This document shows positions 43,356 to 55,024 of a stretch of DNA of 64,000 nucleotides, piece by piece. Each line of letters opens with the position of its first letter. Position 1 is the stretch's first letter. Below the pieces are notes generated by a model that was not told where the DNA came from, did no database searches, and was given only the letters and a program-made list of their open reading frames with translations. The DNA lies in the NCBI GenBank assembly GCA_014905825.1, contig JACGCN010000005.1, forward strand, positions 2,108,001 to 2,172,000. The letters are read 5' to 3'. This DNA comes from Lyophyllum atratum (taxonomy: Eukaryota > Basidiomycota > Agaricomycetes > Agaricales > Lyophyllaceae). A program made the position numbers and the translations under genes.

Positions 43356-44487
43356 CTATGTCAAGTCGATCACGTCGCCGAGTTGTCGCGAGCCACCACT
43401 GCCCCGTCCAAGCTTGGGTTCCTTCTTAACTTCGGTCTTGGGCTCGATCTTCACTCTTTTATGGCGCTGTTCACGGCTCCGCTCCAACGCTGAAAGCTCC
43501 TCCTAGTAGTTGTGATCATCAGTATCAATATAATCAGATATGTCGGATCACCCACCCTTAAAGCTTTTATCCTCTGGGCCTCCACCTCATCTTCGTCCGC
43601 AGCCTCTTCTGTCAAATCAAAAACATCGCCAGCTGGCGCGACGCGTTTACGTCCCTTCTCAAGAGGAACAATTCCATTAGCTTGGAGTTGCGCTGTTCGA
43701 CTACTGAGATGATGCTATGGCCGTTAAAGGGAATGAAATACACACCAAGAGGTCGATATTTAAACACAAAAGTTGCGACCTTTCCCAACTTAGTTATCTT
43801 TAGGAACTGCTTCTTATGACAGTGAGCCTCAGGTCCGAACCTTGATACAGTTTAGCGACAGTAACCGAGCAAAATACGGATAACGGAAGAGGCTCACGTA
43901 GCACGGTGATCCATCGCCTTCTTGGAACGCTCGTGGATCTTGTCTGGTTCAGGAATAACTTTTTTCCTCCCCTTTTTAGAATCTCCATCCACTCGACACT
44001 TTTTTATTTCGAGCTTGATTTCCCCGAGTTCCGGAGAAGTTGCAGTGTGCAGGTACCGATCGTCATCTAGATGTAAGTTGGTATGGATGTAAAAAGGACC
44101 TGAGGCATGCAGGTCCCACCAGTCAGCTCCAGCTTCGCGAACATATAGTGTCTTATTGTAGTTGCTGATGTTAGGTAACCCTTCCGACAAGCGGTACTAG
44201 AAGCACCATTAGGACCATCGAGGACCGTTGCACCACCATCTTGACCATCCACAAACACCCTGCCAGAGCTTGCAAATGACGTCAAAAGGTTTTTCCAAGA
44301 TACAGAAAATTTCTACAATGATCCATGTCCATGAGCTCCTCGAAATGTTGTTGTATGCGCGCACCTTCCCCTGTTCCGATGCGATCCAGCATGTCGCAAC
44401 CATGTTGTCGGGGGAGTACTCGATGGCGTACGGTGTTTGTTCGACGTCATCGATAGAGATCCAGGCCTTGAAGTCGCCGATTCGCAT
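43356..44487 (-). CDS. DUF7918 protein 3
   Basis: Starts MRIGDFKAWISIDDVEQT at 44487 and ends at 43356-43358. Blocks: ATCWIASEQGK, SSGRVFVDGQDGG, DDRYLHTATSPELGEIKLE, KIHERSKKAMDHR and VATFVFKYRPL. An AQLQANGIVP linker, DVFDLTEEAADED and a Lys-rich stretch follow. It ends exactly in QLGDVIDLT. It is closest to copy 1 (both have AQLQANGI and the second SIM-like site in the linker). An upstream in-frame region before the chosen ATG lacks family similarity, so the internal ATG is preferred. Confidence 0.8.
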
Positions 44488-44839
44488 ATGCGTTTTATAT
44501 GAGGTGGCGGAAGAGAGGCAGACAAAGGAAACGAGGTGTAACAGGTCTTGAAATTGAACCATGCTGCAAGACTGTCACGCATGTCACGTATCAGGTGACC
44601 CGTTGCCGTACGCGTTATCAGTGTCACCTTTGACGTTGGAGACACAGGATGAGGGACACACCCATACATAGTGATTTGTTCGGGCGATCATGGCGTTCCC
44701 GTACAGGCAAGAATATCGTTCCATACAGATCCACAAACCAGGTTGTTAGATAGTACAAAGAAATATCGTACTTTTCAAATCCAATATCCAATATCCAACA
44801 TTGATCACCCTCTCGCCTGAGCTGCCTGTCCTACTCTCC
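44488..44839. other. Intergenic, 352 bp
   Basis: Between DUF7918 copy 3 and the homoaconitase relic. Nothing is recognised. Confidence 0.4.
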
Positions 44840-46922
44840 TCAGAATGCAGCCCTCCAGCCCACCAAAACCTGCACGTTTGCACCAACGGAGCGCATGACA
44901 TAAGCCTTCTCTCCCCCAACATCCTCCAAGCGCACACAGCCTTCCCATCCTTCATTCCCATATCCACTGTCGACTCGCCATTCTTCCCTCCAGCGGGGTT
45001 GTCATCCTTAGCATAGCGCTCCGTCAAGTCGCTGGCGAGGTTCCGCTATTCGAGGCACACGAGGCCGTTGTTGATCGCATTGCGCGATCGCAGCCTGCTC
45101 GCCGACGAGTCTGTATGTACCAAAGTCGCACCGCGCAACGAGGACAGCACCCTCCTTGACCTCTCCCTCGAATGGCGTGAATGCCTGACGTTTCTTCGCA
45201 ACGAGTGCGGCAAAGGCAGGGTCGTACTTCTCCATTACGACGTCCGCGTGCCCTGCCAGTCTAATATCATCGCGGTAGGTATGCTTTCTGGGGTATATCC
45301 CATCCGTGTTCAGATTATCCTTGGGTGCGAAAAGCAGCGGGCCCGCGATCGTCGTCGGGAACCGGGGCAACAGTGGCTCATCAGCTTCTGTAGAAGATGC
45401 GGCCGATGAGGAGGCGGGTGTATTCACGATCGAGAATGTTGGCGCTTTTACTGGCGGAAGGGCAGCGCGGTCGAGGGAGGCGGGGCCGCAGATCTATCCC
45501 TTAACGGCGCTGGCGGCAACGACGGCGAGGCTGGAAAGACATGCCTGGGCTTTGGGGTGTCCCATGTAGTCCTTATGATTACGGTTCGTCGCACTGGTAC
45601 CAGTTTCGTGTTCTTCAAGAAGGCCAACACTGAGCCCAATGCAAGGCCCGCAGCCAACGGGGAGGACCTTTGCTCCGAAGAAGATAAGAGCGTCTCAGCC
45701 GCCATGGCGCTAGGTGTCCCGTTGGACGCCAGGGCTGGCGGCGGCGATGTAGAATTCGACCCCGGAAGCAACTTCGTTTCCCTTCATCACTTCGGCAGCC
45801 GCAGCAATGTCAGAAACGTGGAGGTTGGTGCAGGTCACCAATTAAGCCTCTTGGGTCTTGATGTCGGCGTCCTCGAGGACAGGCAGAGGGGTGGAGACCT
45901 TGACGCTGTTCGGGCCAGAAACGAGGTGGGAGGAGTACTCGGCACGTTCGGATGGCTGATGGTGATGAAGGCTACGAGAACGTCCGAAGTTCGAGCTTGG
46001 ATAGGACCCGGTCGTACAAGCTTGGTAGAGTTTCGTCAACGGGGAAGACACCGACTACGGCACCCCATTCCGTGGTCATGTTGGCGATAGTCAACCGGTC
46101 GTCAAACCCCAACGCAGCCATTCCATGAACTCCAGTGCAGCATCGGGCACCTCGTTCTTGTTCAACGAGCCGCAGAGGGCGACAACAACATTCTTCCCAC
46201 TCATCCCGGGCGCGATTCTACCCTTCAGTTCGACTTTGACCATGCGCGGCACCTGCCACCACGTCTTTCCGGTTGCCCAAAGCGCGGCAGCATTTGTCCG
46301 AACAATCAGGGTCTCCACACACCCTACACCTCCATACATGTTGTCGTGGCTGCCACTGGCGATGGTGACAGTTTAGGGGACAACACAACCCTCCTCCACG
46401 AGTACCTGGTGATCAATGCGGCGTCCTGCGGGATAGAAATCGACACCATGTCTAATCTCTCTATCGAAGCATACTTCTCCAGGTTCTTCTCAGACTTGTT
46501 TTGAACGTCATGGTCAAGAGTAAACACCGCTTGAGCCGGATTATGTATCCTCGTGGCTCCAATGGAATTTGGTCTGTCTTGTACTGCGAGTACTCAATAC
46601 ACATTCCCGAAAGAAAAAATGATAGAACGCACTTGGTGATACCTGGCACATGATTATCGTGAGCCATGACATGCTCCGGGCGTATCATGACATAGTCTCC
46701 TGATTTGACTGTCCCGGACCTGACTGGCCTTCGGGAAGTCCGACGGTATAGTTCTATTTCGACGACCGTTTGCGGTGTCCGGCGTTCCTAAGAAGCTGTC
46801 GCGGTCGCGAAACACTGCAGGAAACTCGGGCAGCTCGTCCAGCCGCATTGACGAAGCAGACGCGTGTTTGGGCACACCATGGCCATTGGCAGCTGGCTAT
46901 GAAGGGGGTTCAATCTCAACAT
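44840..46922 (-). pseudogene. Decayed homoaconitase (LYS4 type)
   Basis: Homoaconitase is the mitochondrial Fe-S hydratase of lysine synthesis. The relic spans the full gene. A presequence-like start MLRLNPFIASCQ is at 46922. Then come [113 protein letters not shown]-type ESTVDMGMKDGKAV and VLVGWRAAF at 44840. These blocks fall in different frames with several stops (for example after EEGCVVP and after AAVKG) and frameshifts, far more than assembly error explains. A working copy should exist elsewhere in the genome. Confidence 0.9.
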
Positions 46923-47144
46923 GTTGGCAAGTGAGCAAAATGATTTTCCTTTGTTTGTTACCTTGACCGACAGGGCTCTGAACCAAAACATTTGGCTTCG
47001 CGACTTGACGTCGCGAGCAGACACAAACAAGGCACATGTCCAACGTCTTAAGCCTTCTCCAACTTTGAATCAACCTTCTCAGAGCACTCTTCCAGCTCCA
47101 GTTTTCCCCTGCAAATCTCGATAATCGTAAAACCTGCTCGCCAG

Positions 47145-48279
47145 ATGAAATTCCTCGGATTCGAGGCATATGTCACCGTGGATGGGGTGAATTTGCCTGA
47201 GTATGACGCTACAACTAATGAAGGGTCCAAGACAATGTCTTGTTGGATTCCGTCGGAGGCTGGCAAGGTGAGATTTCCTCAACAAGCCGGGAACATAGGT
47301 ATGACGAATCCTATCTAGCCCTTTGCCGTAAACTGGAGGTCAGAAGAACTACGCCCTTTCGCCACCTGCGGTTGGGTTCACATCGATGGCATCTCCGTTG
47401 GGGGACGGTTTGGGAAAGAAGATGGTGGACTTTCATCGCAGAACGACATGCAAACCTCCTCTACAACAACCCGACCACTGCTGTTCGCCTCCATTGAGCT
47501 GACAGGTAGGCAAACAAAAACTATCGTAGGCCGATGGCTCCTAAATTCTTAGCCCGTGATCAGATGATGACGAGTATCTAGCGCCTGAGAAGACAAAAGA
47601 CTTGGGAGATATCATCTTAAGGATAAGGCACGTCGAACTACAGCAACGAAAGGCAGCAACGGGCCGCATTCTTCCCGTGATCGAAAAGGTACATGAACGG
47701 TCAAAAAAAGCAATGACACATCAAGTCAGGTAAACGAGTGCTCATTTCATGAGGGTGCACACCTGATTTCCGGCATTGCAGATTCGGTGAAGAGGTTCTG
47801 CATCGAAAACCGTATGAGTCAATCGCAAACAAGACAATTTCCGAATTGGCCACATTTATATTTCGATATCGCTCCATCGGTAGGGCTAGCAACTGTGCGA
47901 GATGGCATCCGAGGTCTTCTAACGCCATCCCTAGATGTCTTGAGGGCAGATGGAATCGCCCCCTCTGAACCGGCAAGCCAAAAAGGGAAGAGAAAGGTTG
48001 ACGAGACCGACAATGCGAGCGACAAGGACACCGAGGATGGCCCTGAAGGTGACGAAGAGGAGAATCAACAAGCAGAGCTTAAGGCCCTACTTGTGAGTCC
48101 CTTCGCTATTGTCCCGATGGTCCCGTATCCTGATTGATATTTTCCTGTAGGCAAGAATCGACACGATTCAATCGAATCTCGCAAAGAAAGGCTCAAAGTC
48201 TATGGGTGCAAAGAGGGTCAAGACCGAAGCTAGGGTCCGCCCATTGTTCATCCCCGGGGAAGTCATTGACCTCACTTAG
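47145..48279 (+). CDS. DUF7918 protein 4
   Basis: The only plus-strand copy. Starts MKFLGFEAYVTVDGVNLP at 47145 (exon 1 to 47267). Then MSCWIPSEAGK, FAVNWRSEELRPFATCG, DDDEYLAPEKTKDLGDI, KVHERSKKAMTHQ, TFIFRYRSI and DVLRADGIAPSEP. An acidic linker (DNASDKDTEDGPEGDEEE) and a Lys-rich stretch follow. It ends in GEVIDLT at 48279. All exons that I joined are open. It is paralogous to copy 2 and head-to-head with the homoaconitase relic (222 bp between start codons). Confidence 0.82.
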
Positions 48280-48859
48280 AACGAGAGGTATGCTCCCCGT
48301 TCTGACCTTCTTTACACATGACTTGACTCTATTTTCGTTTTCTTCAACAGTATTCCGTGTGTTCCATTATGGATTTCCTTTCTATGATACCAGCTGAGAG
48401 GGATAATTATGGCTCTACTTAATGCTTTACCGCTTATAATCACCTACTGTAACAGAATTTATCCAGCATCGACTAAGTGATACTACAAGCATGTTATCGT
48501 GTAAAGGGCTCAGATGTGACTTATTCTATATTTAAAGGCGGATTCCTCCCAATCAGAATCGTTCTTAAATTATGTTTTTCTACTTTAGACAGCTCGAAAG
48601 GACAGGTAACTATACCTACTATGACAAGGACCACCTTGTAGACATGTCTGAAGTGCTATGCAAGATAGCAGATTGCTTAAGGACTCCGACACTCGGATTG
48701 CTCGGAGATCCTTTTCTCTGCGTCTGATGGACGACGACGACCCGTTCAATATTCACTACAGTGGGCTGCCGCTGCAAATTTTCCATATCGACTATTTCTG
48801 GAAATGCAAAAAAGGTGGACTTGATACACGTACTGAATGTGTGGTCGAATAGGGACGTG
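48280..48859. other. Intergenic, 580 bp
   Basis: 3' flanks of DUF7918 copy 4 and of the DUF6534 relic. Nothing is recognised. Confidence 0.45.
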
Positions 48860-49530
48860 GTGCTAGCGGGTTCCTGCTGGCGAAGAGAAACAAGAGAGAA
48901 CCATCACCGACGAACCAACGCACTTCTCCCACAAGGCGTCGCGGCTGCTAAGCCCAGCGAGGAGGTTAATCAGGTATACTATCAATATAGAAGTGAGCCG
49001 CGAAGTCACCTCACGAATAGAAGTATACTTACATCTGCTGTACGGAAAAAAATTCTCATAGACACGAAACTTGTTGACCAAACCGCAGCTGCTATAATCC
49101 ACGCTATGGAGAGTATGCCGTCCGGGTGATTGGCGCAGGCTCGAGGGGCTACATCGCAACTTACGCTATCAGGGAGCCTAGATGCGACAATAGTAAGTGC
49201 TTGGTACAAGGTAGAGAAACATGAACCAACTCGTGTTGACGGTATATACCATAATTAGATTGAGGATAGAGTCTATTCTAGATGGAGACGGGTTAAGCGC
49301 AAAATCTAGGGTGCAAGCGGACACACTTTTGGACACACTTTTGGAACCCTGTTCGTTGCCCTGAAAGTACCCTGTACAGCGCAAAGTGAGCCAGCAGCAG
49401 CGCGTCAGTCGCAAAATCGGTTGCGACAGCAAGGTAAAAAAGGTACTGGGGATTTACGACAATGAGAAACATGTACGCCGCAGCCGCAGTGTGATAGGAC
49501 CACCAATGGATTCGATTGGCGCCACTCACC
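48860..49530 (-). pseudogene. DUF6534 relic (third copy)
   Basis: The core hallmark is present: VATDFATDALLLAHFALYRV and GQRTGFQK, then after an intron IDSILNLIMVYTVNT. The following exon is interrupted (GSLIA then a stop; a different frame continues CANHPDGILSIAWIIAA). The end holds LINLLAGLSSRDALWEKC. The N-terminal exons (LGALFVGN, YGITC-type) are absent, as the 3' end of trimethyllysine dioxygenase lies where they should be. This is a 5'-truncated, broken copy. Confidence 0.68.
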
Positions 49531-49832
49531 ATCTCTTCTCAAAGAATGATCAGACAAGGCAGTAACACGGATGTTCATGCCGCACGTCTAGAAAAACACC
49601 TTAGAGCGCTTCTATTCGGCTTTGGCTTCCATGTGGTCCAAAAGATTAGATCAGTTCGTAGTCGCGGGTCGAATCAAGACGGCCTCCAAGAAGACACAGC
49701 AAATAGTAGCATAGCATAGGGTGTCCCACGATACACAACGAGGCCCAAGAACTTGAAGCATAATCTGCCAAGCTGAAGCCCGTGCTCGTCCTTAAACGTA
49801 AATATACATAGATATCGTCCACCATCCATCCA

Positions 49833-51660
49833 TCATAAAGCCGGATTCCAGATATTCCGGCCGTTGGCAACCGCCATAGGTAGATCGTTCGTCGTCCGCA
49901 GGACCGTGTCCGGAGCGAACTTTTCCGTGAGCACAGCGAGTTTAGAGCGATACTCGTCGACACCGACGTACGCGCCACACATCCGACGTCTGCCGTCAAA
50001 GGCAGAGCGGCCATGGAGAACGCGATGGTTGTCCATAACTAACAATAAAGAGACGCATCAGACAAAAGGTTCGGCGCCTGAAGTGGGAATATTTTCTGAC
50101 CAACAGCAGTCCCTGGTTGCAGCTGAACCCAAAACTCAGAATCCGCACTGGTGAGACACTTGTTCCACGCCCGAATAGCGTTATACCTAACCGAACAAAA
50201 GGTTACATTCGCAGAGAGAACAAAGGGGCAGCTAACATACCATTCATCGACAAGATGTGCGTCCAAATGGTCCATGACGCTCCTATCATCATTGTTCCAC
50301 CGCACCTGTGTCAGCTCTCCCGACACGGAATCATGACTCAATACAGGATACGATAGCGGACTGGGTCGGTATAGCGCTGACGGCTCTCCAGCGGCATGGG
50401 CAGGTACATGAACCTTGGACAGAAGAGCATAAGCGTCGGGGTGGAGCTCCTTCAGGATGGAAGCCGCGTAGAAGCCGTCAACAAGGAGAGATGCACCACC
50501 AGACCCGTCCGTGTGGGAGAGGAGATGGAATAGCTGTAGGCCGCAGGGATCTGTCTGTAGAAATTCAGCCGACAGACGCAGAAGACGGTCTGGGATTGTA
50601 TTACGTAGTAAGTGGTATCTGTGTGTGCTCCGAGAGCAAGTGTCGTGTATGCCGTGTCACCCTTTGCCAAGTCTGATGTGAAGTCCCAGAACCGACCATC
50701 TATAAAGACATAAGCAGTGGACCACGGCCAATCTTGCTGAGGACGAACACTGTGTTTCACGAATGAAGCCGATCCGCTCAACGAGCTTTTCCGTAGCTTC
50801 TGGAGTTGCTGGCACACCCTGTACAAAAGAGAATCCAAACTTGTCCTGTATGGGTCTTAGCATTTCATCACGAACCAGAGACCGCGGTACTTGCGATGTT
50901 GGTCAACCACTGGAACAATCCGCTGTCATCTTCTCCCATGGCTTCTTCATATGTTACTGACGGCGGGGATTGTTCGATCTTCTTCCCCCACAAGATCTTG
51001 CTGCGATGATCATTAGTGGATACTCCAAAGATATAGAGAAAGACGAACGCATTATCTGCGTCGGGTTTGTGAAGCACAGGATCGTAAGAATGTCGTTGAA
51101 GCCATGACCATGGGTATAGGGATACATGAGAGGTGGAGGAAGGCCCTAAGATTGAGATAAGGTATCATGGCAAACGCGTCAGAGGCAGGAGATTACATGA
51201 CACTTCCAAGCCTTCGACCTTGGGTTCGACGCTAACAGGTGTGATGTCATGTGGTATCTAGACGCCCAAATAGTTAGGACAGCGAGAAATAAAGGATTCG
51301 TGAGATCTTTATGTACTTCGAAGGTGTTCACGAGTCGCTGTTTCGTGATGGAATGAAAGCATTTTGGACATCTACAATGATCTCGCAGCCATATGTTATG
51401 GCTACACCTGGTGAGCGCAGAGTCAGATAAGGATGCAATTACACGCACAACCGCGACCACGTCCGTGTATCCCATCCAATCGCAACCTTCCTATCTCCTG
51501 TGCTTATAATCGGGAGGTCGTCTGGTGAGACTTCGGGTAACTGTCGATGTAAATCATCTACAGCAGATTGTGGTCTGAGTGACGCTGCCGATGCTGCCGC
51601 CCTCGTTAAATGAGTAGCTAGTCCACCCGCAATCTGAGAGGAGGAAGCACGCTGTAACAT
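49833..51660 (-). CDS. Trimethyllysine dioxygenase (TMLH)
   Basis: Fe(II)/2-oxoglutarate dioxygenase of the TauD family. It hydroxylates trimethyllysine, the first step of carnitine synthesis, in mitochondria. The start at 51660 gives a presequence-like N-terminus (MLQRASSSQIAGGLATHLTR). The N-terminal DUF971-type domain has NIWLRDHCRCPKCFHSITKQ, with Zn-binding cysteines. The catalytic domain has FGFSFVQGVPATPEATEKL, GAHTDTTYY (metal His and Asp) and DNHRVLHGRSAF (second metal His). It ends NGRNIWNPAL at 49833. About eight introns. One junction near 50690-50740 (FIRETQ to GRFWDFTSDL) would not close in frame with GT-AG sites, so a small indel or an unusual splice is possible there. Confidence 0.9.
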
Positions 51661-52403
51661 GAAGTCAGTGATGTTCTACTTGAATGATTCAAAGACTCAC
51701 TGATACGTATCGCATAGGACATCTTGTCAACTGGATGGCTAGTCGCGGCCTTGAACGCGCGACTGCACTTCCGTATTTCCACATCGCAGCTGAGAAGAAA
51801 GAATTACACGACAAGACGAGTCAAGTACTGGCAGGGCTATCCGAGAACGCAACAAAAGTGGCCGCCGCCAACCAGGACTCGTAGGAGGAGCTCATCGCCA
51901 TGGCCAACAGCGACCCAATATTTCGGAATCACGTGTCCGGAGACCCGGGCCGGTGTCATGACCTCAACACTGGTGCACCACCTCTTACAACACGGCGCAG
52001 TCTAATCTCGAATTCGCAACCAACATGCGAGCGAGTGGCAGCAATATACATATCCACTAGGGTCGATTACCGACAGGTAGATTACGGAGGTCTACCTACT
52101 CGACTTCGTACTGGGTGCCATTTGGTACTACCAGTGCTGCATTGTATACGTACACACTCAGTAGAAAAACCGTTTGGGATTCACACCTTCCTCCTAAGTC
52201 AAATTGTCGCCGCCGCCCTGGCAGCTCCTGGCAGGTGGGACCAGTCGAGAACTCGAGGCACTGATGACGAAAGAGGAACGAAGGCGGATAAACCGAATTT
52301 CGGCCTTATCGGAAATGATCGGGGTCGGCCGAATGTCGTGACTCGACGAAGAAGTTTCAATATAAAAAACTTTGGATACCAGGTTTAGGTTCATACACCC
52401 ACC
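51661..52403. promoter_or_regulatory. Divergent region TMLH/ILV5, 743 bp
   Basis: Promoters of both genes. An AT-rich TATA-like stretch lies about 40 bp before the ILV5 ATG (52358-52367). The 160-codon ORF across 51900-52388 has no family resemblance. Confidence 0.5.
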
Positions 52404-53975
52404 ATGGCCTCTCTCGCATCCCGTTCAGCGACACAAGCCCTCCGCGCCGCCTCTCGTCGTGCACCGCGTGCACTGTCGAAGGCCGCCCTCAAGCCTGCTC
52501 TGACAGCTTCATACTCTCTGCTTGCACAGGCTGCTGCTGCACGGTGTGCGCAAAGCTCGACTGTCCAGGTTAGTTTCGCACGTTTGCTGGTGCTCCACAG
52601 AAAATTTTAACAATGATCTCCATAGGGTGCTCGTGGTATCAAAACCCTCGACTTCGCTGGCACGAAGGAGGTCGTCTATGAGCGTAGCGACTGGCCTCTT
52701 GCTAAGCTCCAGGACTACTTCAAGAATGACACCCTCGCTCTCATCGGGTACGGTTCACAAGGTCACGGTCAGGGTTTGAATGCTCGGGACAATGGCCTCA
52801 ATGTCATTGTCGGTGTCCGCAAGGATGGCGAGAGTTGGCGCCAGGCCCAGGAGGACGGCTGGGTAAGTTTTCTCGATTCGCTTCCCGGCCGTATTCTAAC
52901 ATGACACGTTCCTTCAGGTGCCCGGCGAGACCCTCTTCCCCATCGAGGAGGCGATCAATAAGGGTACCATCATCATGAACCTCTTGTCCGACGCCGCCCA
53001 GTCACAAACATGGCCCACCGTCGCTCCCCTTATCACCAAGGGCAAGACTCTGTACTTCTCGCACGGTTTCTCCGTGGTGTTCAAGGAGGACACCAAGGTT
53101 ATCCCTCCCACTGACGTTGACGTCATCCTTGTTGCACCCAAAGGCTCTGGCCGGACCGTCCGGACTCTGTTCAAGGAGGGTCGCGGCATCAACTCCAGTG
53201 TCGCCGTGTTCCAGGACGTGACTGGCAAGGCCAAGGAGAAGGCAATCGCCCTTGGTGTCGCCGTTGGATCTGGGTACATGTACGACACGACCTTTGAGAA
53301 GGAAGTGTACTCCGACCTTTACGGTGAACGTGGTGTGGTACGTAATTTTCGTCGTCCTTGTCCCTATTTCGGAATCTCATGAGATGTTTTTTGTTCAGTT
53401 GATGGGAGCCATTCGTACGTGTCATACTCGAAATATAATGTTCTTGACTCACGATCTGTTGTAGAGGGTCTCTTCTTGGCCCAATACCAGGTTCTCCGCA
53501 AGAACGGCCACACCCCATCGGAAGCCTTCAACGAGACCGTGGAGGAGGCCACCCAATCCCTCTACCCCCTGATCGGTGCCAAAGGGTACGCATCACCTAC
53601 CATGACTTCTGTGCATTATTAACCAGACATCCGCTTCCTTTAGCATGGACTACATGTTCAACGCCTGCTCCACCACCGCTCGCCGCGGTGCCCTTGACTG
53701 GGCCCCCGTGTTCGAGAAGGCCAACGTGCCCATCTTCGAGCAGCTCTACGAGAGCGTGCGGAACGGAACCGAGACACGCAAGTCGCTCGAGTTCAACGGC
53801 CGCTCGACATACCGTCAGGACCTCGCCAAGGAGCTCGAGGTCATCAACAACCAGGAGATCTGGCGTGCAGGTCCGTTCCCTTTCTCCTTTTTTGGGATAA
53901 GTTTTTGACGTCATTTGATAACCAGGCAAGACCGTGCGGTCGCTGCGCCCGGATTACAAGCCTGAGTCGGAGTAG
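52404..53975 (+). CDS. ILV5: Ketol-acid reductoisomerase (mitochondrial)
   Basis: Second common enzyme of valine and isoleucine synthesis, NADPH and Mg dependent. Seven exons close in frame: 52404-52568, 52626-52862, 52918-53337, 53399-53414 (16-nt microexon), 53465-53585, 53644-53870 and 53926-53975, 411 aa. An Ala/Arg-rich presequence (MASLASRSATQALRAASRR) starts it. The NADPH site is IGYGSQGHGQGLNARDNG, followed by FSHGFSVVF and PKGSGRTVR. The C-terminal domain has YSDLYGERGVLMGAIQGLF (Mg ligands) and ACSTTARRGALDW. No lesion was found. Confidence 0.97.
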
Positions 53976-54830
53976 ATTGGTCTTCGTGGAACGAGCAAAA
54001 CTTCGAGGCATTCCCGCCTCACCCACTCTAGATTCTAATTTGCCATCTGTAATATATATACCATTTATTTCTCACTTCCAGCCTTGGCGTGGTCATGCTG
54101 AGGGATTGGCATGCTTGCACGGTGAAGTACAAAATGCCAAATAGTGTCCTTCGCACCCAGCGTCAATCAACCTGCCCTGAAGCATCCGGTGACCGACAAA
54201 CAGTTTCTGACACTAGTCCTCCCAATGGCACCGTCAATGACACTTTGACGACGGTAGTGATACGGTACGGATAGGTTTACTCGTCCATTCCATCGCTGTC
54301 CTGGTTCCTCCAAGCGTGGGCGAGCATTCTTCTTCCGATCTGTGGCAGGTGAGCGCCATGGCTTACGCCAAATTCCCAACTCAGATGTAGAGAAGGGTTT
54401 CTGACCAGCGATCGAATCCGAGTACAGACCGCCCGCTGCATGTCAGCGCAAATTCTGGTTCGTTTTGTTTATACAATGCTTGCGATCATGGAAGTGGGGA
54501 AAAGCTGCGTCGACAAGCTGCGTCGACTTGATACGGTTGACCTGCAGTAGAATGTGTATTAGCAAGAGGACTACAGTTCGTCGAAATCGAAACACCAAGT
54601 TAGACAGCCTGGTGCAGCGAGAATAGCTCAGAATACCCACACTTGATAGAGAAACCATCAATGCCATAGCCGTCAACAAGCAAAGAAGTACAGCACAAGC
54701 TATGTTTACTTCTAAGCAGTCTCAAAAATAACAAAATCCAAAAAGAAAACAATCCACAACCATCCATTTCCTGCATTCCATCGCATCGTCAACTGACAAG
54801 CAACCAAATAGCAGGAAAGAGAGGGAAGGG
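53976..54830. other. Intergenic, 855 bp
   Basis: Between ILV5 and the U2 gene 3' end. A 13-bp tandem pair (AAGCTGCGTCGAC) lies at 54502-54527. Nothing else is recognised. Confidence 0.45.
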
Positions 54831-55024
54831 AGGTCCCCCGACGACGCAAGCCAATAGTGCAGCAGCAAGGTCATCGCGCCTCCGTGTTGCAAGCAGAGCA
54901 CAGAGGACAAGGGCGGCAAAAATTAGATAACCAAGAATGGAGGCGGTGCCTCCATAATAGTGGTTAAACTATTAAGAACAGATACTACACTTGATCTAAG
55001 CCAAAAGGCCAGAGTGGTAAGGAT
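54831..55024 (-). ncRNA. U2 spliceosomal snRNA
   Basis: The 5' part from 55024 reads into GGCCTTTTGGCTTAGATCA then the branch-site recognition region GTGTAGTATCTG, both universal in U2. An Sm site TAATTTTTG lies at 54917-54925, about 100 nt from the 5' end as expected. A stem-loop III (CCTCTGTG/CACGGAGG) follows, then a stem-loop IV-like region. The ends are inferred from fold and length (about 190 nt). A TATA-like GTATATAAGC lies just upstream, near 55043-55056 on the minus strand. Confidence 0.93.

Noticed and set aside
51900..52388. 162-codon plus-strand ORF before ILV5
   Set aside because: Covers the ILV5 promoter and TATA-like region; no protein similarity.
52914..53288. Minus-strand ORF across ILV5
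   Set aside because: Antisense shadow of a conserved exon.
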